A program made the translations under genes and the position numbers. Below, one piece after another: positions 5,208 to 6,456 of a stretch of DNA of 6,456 nt. Within the stretch, counting starts at the first letter, position 1; every line of letters begins with the position of its first letter. Below the pieces are notes generated by a model. The model saw only the letters and a list, made by a program, of their open reading frames with translations. It did not search any database and was not told the DNA's origin. The stretch is from Oscillospiraceae bacterium (GTDB taxonomy: Bacteria; Bacillota; Clostridia; Oscillospirales; Ruminococcaceae), in contig JAIDPG010000352.1 in NCBI GenBank assembly GCA_029062865.1, positions 1 to 6,456 of the forward strand, read 5' to 3'.

Positions 5208-6346
5208 TCTTTTTCCGTGTAGAACATGTGGCGCACCTTTTCTCTGTGCCACGAAACGCTCATCACAAGCCCCATGCAGATATGCGTCATCATCATTGAC
5301 GTGCCGCCCTGGCTTATAAACGGCAGCGGGATCCCGATTACGGGGATAACGGACAGCACCATTCCGATGTTGATCACGCAATGGAAAAACACCATCGCGA
5401 ACACTCCCACGCACATCAGCTTTCCGAGCTGATCCGGCGCGCCCGAGGCGTTTGAAAGCAGCTTCAAGCAAAGAGCGGTCAGCGCGATAACCACCGCCAC
5501 GCACCCGATAAATCCAAGCGTCATTCCGATGTAGCTGAACACGAAGTCGTTTTCGAGATACGGCGTATCGGTGAGCCTGTCGGATTCAAAGCCCAAGCCC
5601 GTCAGCTGTCCCGACCCAAGCGCTATCGAGCCTTTATATTGCTGAAGGTATATGCCGAGGATCTCCTGCTGCTGCAGCTCCTCGTCAAACAGCACCTGAA
5701 ATCTCATTCGGTGATGATCCTGCATTATATAATTCCACGCGACATACGCCACGACGGGCACGGCGGCAACTCCCGCGAGGAGATATTTCCACGAAAGCCC
5801 GCCCATAAACAGCATACAGATAAAGATAAACAGGAACACCAGCGCGCTCCCCGCGTCGCCTTGCTTCAGTATAAGCGCCGCGGGCAGAAGCCCGTGCGCC
5901 GCGACAAGCAGCAAATGCGGCAGAGAGTTTATCTTTTCGCCGAGCTTTGAGATATGCGTCGCGAGTGTGATTATAAACACGAATTTCAGCACTTCCGAAG
6001 GCTGGAGCGTAAATCTCCCGAGCCTCAGCCACGCCATATCATCGTCGACCTCTATTCGCATAGACGGCACAAACAGCAAAAGCTGTAAAATCAGCGCCAC
6101 CGGCGTGAACGTAAACCAATATTTCGAGATGAATTTATAGTCCACAAGGCTGACAACAAACCCGATAGAAATGCCGAGTATCGCCGCGATGCGCTGCGTC
6201 CTCGCGGTAGAAGCGTCGATTATGCCCGTTTCGACCATGGAGTTTACAAGAAAAATATCAAACACCGTGATTGCGATGCAGATAAGCGGCAAAACCTTAT
6301 CGACATGCTTTATATATCTCACAAAAAAATTCAGAACTGATTTCAT
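5204..6346 (-). CDS. SEDS-family peptidoglycan polymerase (RodA/FtsW type)
   Basis: 380-residue integral membrane protein. SEDS proteins polymerise glycan strands from lipid II, with a class B penicillin-binding protein as transpeptidase partner, in elongation (RodA), division (FtsW) or sporulation (SpoVE). About ten hydrophobic segments can be counted (near 17-35, 52-70, 77-95, 118-133, 143-160, 165-182, 187-205, 268-292, 310-334, 350-366), as expected. Motifs: Trp106 followed by LQPSE (114-118); QGDAGSA (162-168); a long outer loop at about 206-265 ending in ENDFVF, with Asp267 at the catalytic position; NIGM (326-329) and GIPLPFISQGGTS (338-350). QPSE and overall length favour RodA over FtsW. 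Unusual: the normally acidic GEELG after the catalytic segment is GMTLG (274-278). Start: ATG 6346 with GGGAG 4 bases ahead. A -10 box at 6438-6443 and hairpin copy 3 lie upstream. No partner penicillin-binding protein is in view. Confidence 0.9.
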   Translation of the reverse strand: MKSVLNFFVRYIKHVDKVLPLICIAITVFDIFLVNSMVETGIIDASTARTQRIAAILGISIGFVVSLVDYKFISKYWFTFTPVALILQLLLFVPSMRIEVDDDMAWLRLGRFTLQPSEVLKFVFIITLATHISKLGEKINSLPHLLLVAAHGLLPAALILKQGDAGSALVFLFIFICMLFMGGLSWKYLLAGVAAVPVVAYVAWNYIMQDHHRMRFQVLFDEELQQQEILGIYLQQYKGSIALGSGQLTGLGFESDRLTDTPYLENDFVFSYIGMTLGFIGCVAVVIALTALCLKLLSNASGAPDQLGKLMCVGVFAMVFFHCVINIGMVLSVIPVIGIPLPFISQGGTSMMMTHICMGLVMSVSWHREKVRHMFYTEKD

Positions 6347-6373
6347 TTTACTCCCAAATTCTAAGAAACGTTT

Positions 6374-6414
6374 TTTTATCGCTTCCCCCGCCTTCTGCGG
6401 GGGATGCGATAAAA
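6374..6414 (-). repeat. Hairpin repeat, copy 3, in the SEDS-gene leader
   Basis: Arms of 18 bases (6374-6391 and 6397-6414) around the loop CTTCT, with one T-T mismatch (6383 and 6405). The core is CCCCCGC/GCGGGGG and the outer arm TTTTATCGC/GCGATAAAA is unrelated to copies 1 and 2. If the -10 box at 6438-6443 is used, the stem lies in the 5' untranslated leader, 27 bases before the start codon. The stem is followed by an A-run, not a T-run, in the direction of the gene. Confidence 0.85.
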
Positions 6415-6437
6415 TTACGTAAATTTAAATCCTGTCT

Positions 6438-6443
6438 ATTATA
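6438..6443 (-). promoter_or_regulatory. Probable -10 box of the SEDS gene
   Basis: Minus strand TATAAT, a perfect -10 hexamer 94 bases ahead of the start codon. The matching -35 would fall just beyond the right edge of the window, so the promoter cannot be completed. Confidence 0.45.
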
Positions 6444-6456
6444 CACAACTCCGAGC

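Noticed and set aside
6374..6414. Hairpin copies as intrinsic terminators
   Set aside because: None of the three copies is followed by a T-run on either strand; in gene direction an A-rich stretch follows.
6415..6430. Short AT palindromes TTACGTAA and ATTTAAAT as operators
   Set aside because: Eight-base AT-rich palindromes are expected by chance and match no operator I can name.

Overview
The window looks like chromosome of a Gram-positive, Clostridia-type bacterium (Oscillospiraceae or Ruminococcaceae relatives would fit). Pointers are strong AGGAG-type ribosome binding sites, a consensus housekeeping sigma promoter, moderately high GC with TTTT/AAAA-rich intergenic DNA, and a Clostridia-flavoured galactokinase homologue. 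This is an inference from style, not a taxonomic assignment.

Layout. Left end (1-462, minus): the N-terminal 154 codons of L-aspartate oxidase (nadB), running off the window. Next (547-2476, minus): four small genes in a row, closely spaced and probably one transcript. None is a protein I can name; two share an 81% identical N-terminal domain, and three share an identical 15-base ribosome-binding/start segment. Their acidic, small, soluble character and partial duplication resemble arrays of orphan immunity genes, but no toxin is present in the window. A divergent sigma-A promoter (2502-2530) then drives the ribosome-associated GTPase hflX (2576-3811, plus). It converges, with only 2 bases between stop codons, on a GHMP-family galactokinase homologue (3814-5064, minus). 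Upstream of that is a SEDS-family peptidoglycan polymerase of RodA/FtsW type (5204-6346, minus), with a probable promoter -10 box near the right edge.

The genes are mostly unrelated housekeeping functions (NAD synthesis, ribosome rescue, sugar phosphorylation, wall synthesis), so no single pathway unites them. The most striking non-coding signal is a family of three hairpins (497-531, 5080-5112, 6374-6414). They share a CCCCGC-loop-GCGGGG core in the same orientation, while their outer arms differ in sequence but remain self-complementary. Each lies 16-35 bases ahead of a minus-strand start codon (nadB, galactokinase, SEDS gene). A second, different structure (5127-5207) is an 81-base inverted repeat bounded by TTAA on both sides, resembling a miniature mobile element inserted at the stop codon of the SEDS gene. 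No RNA gene, CRISPR array or complete insertion sequence was seen, and no gene-free stretch exceeds 140 bases.
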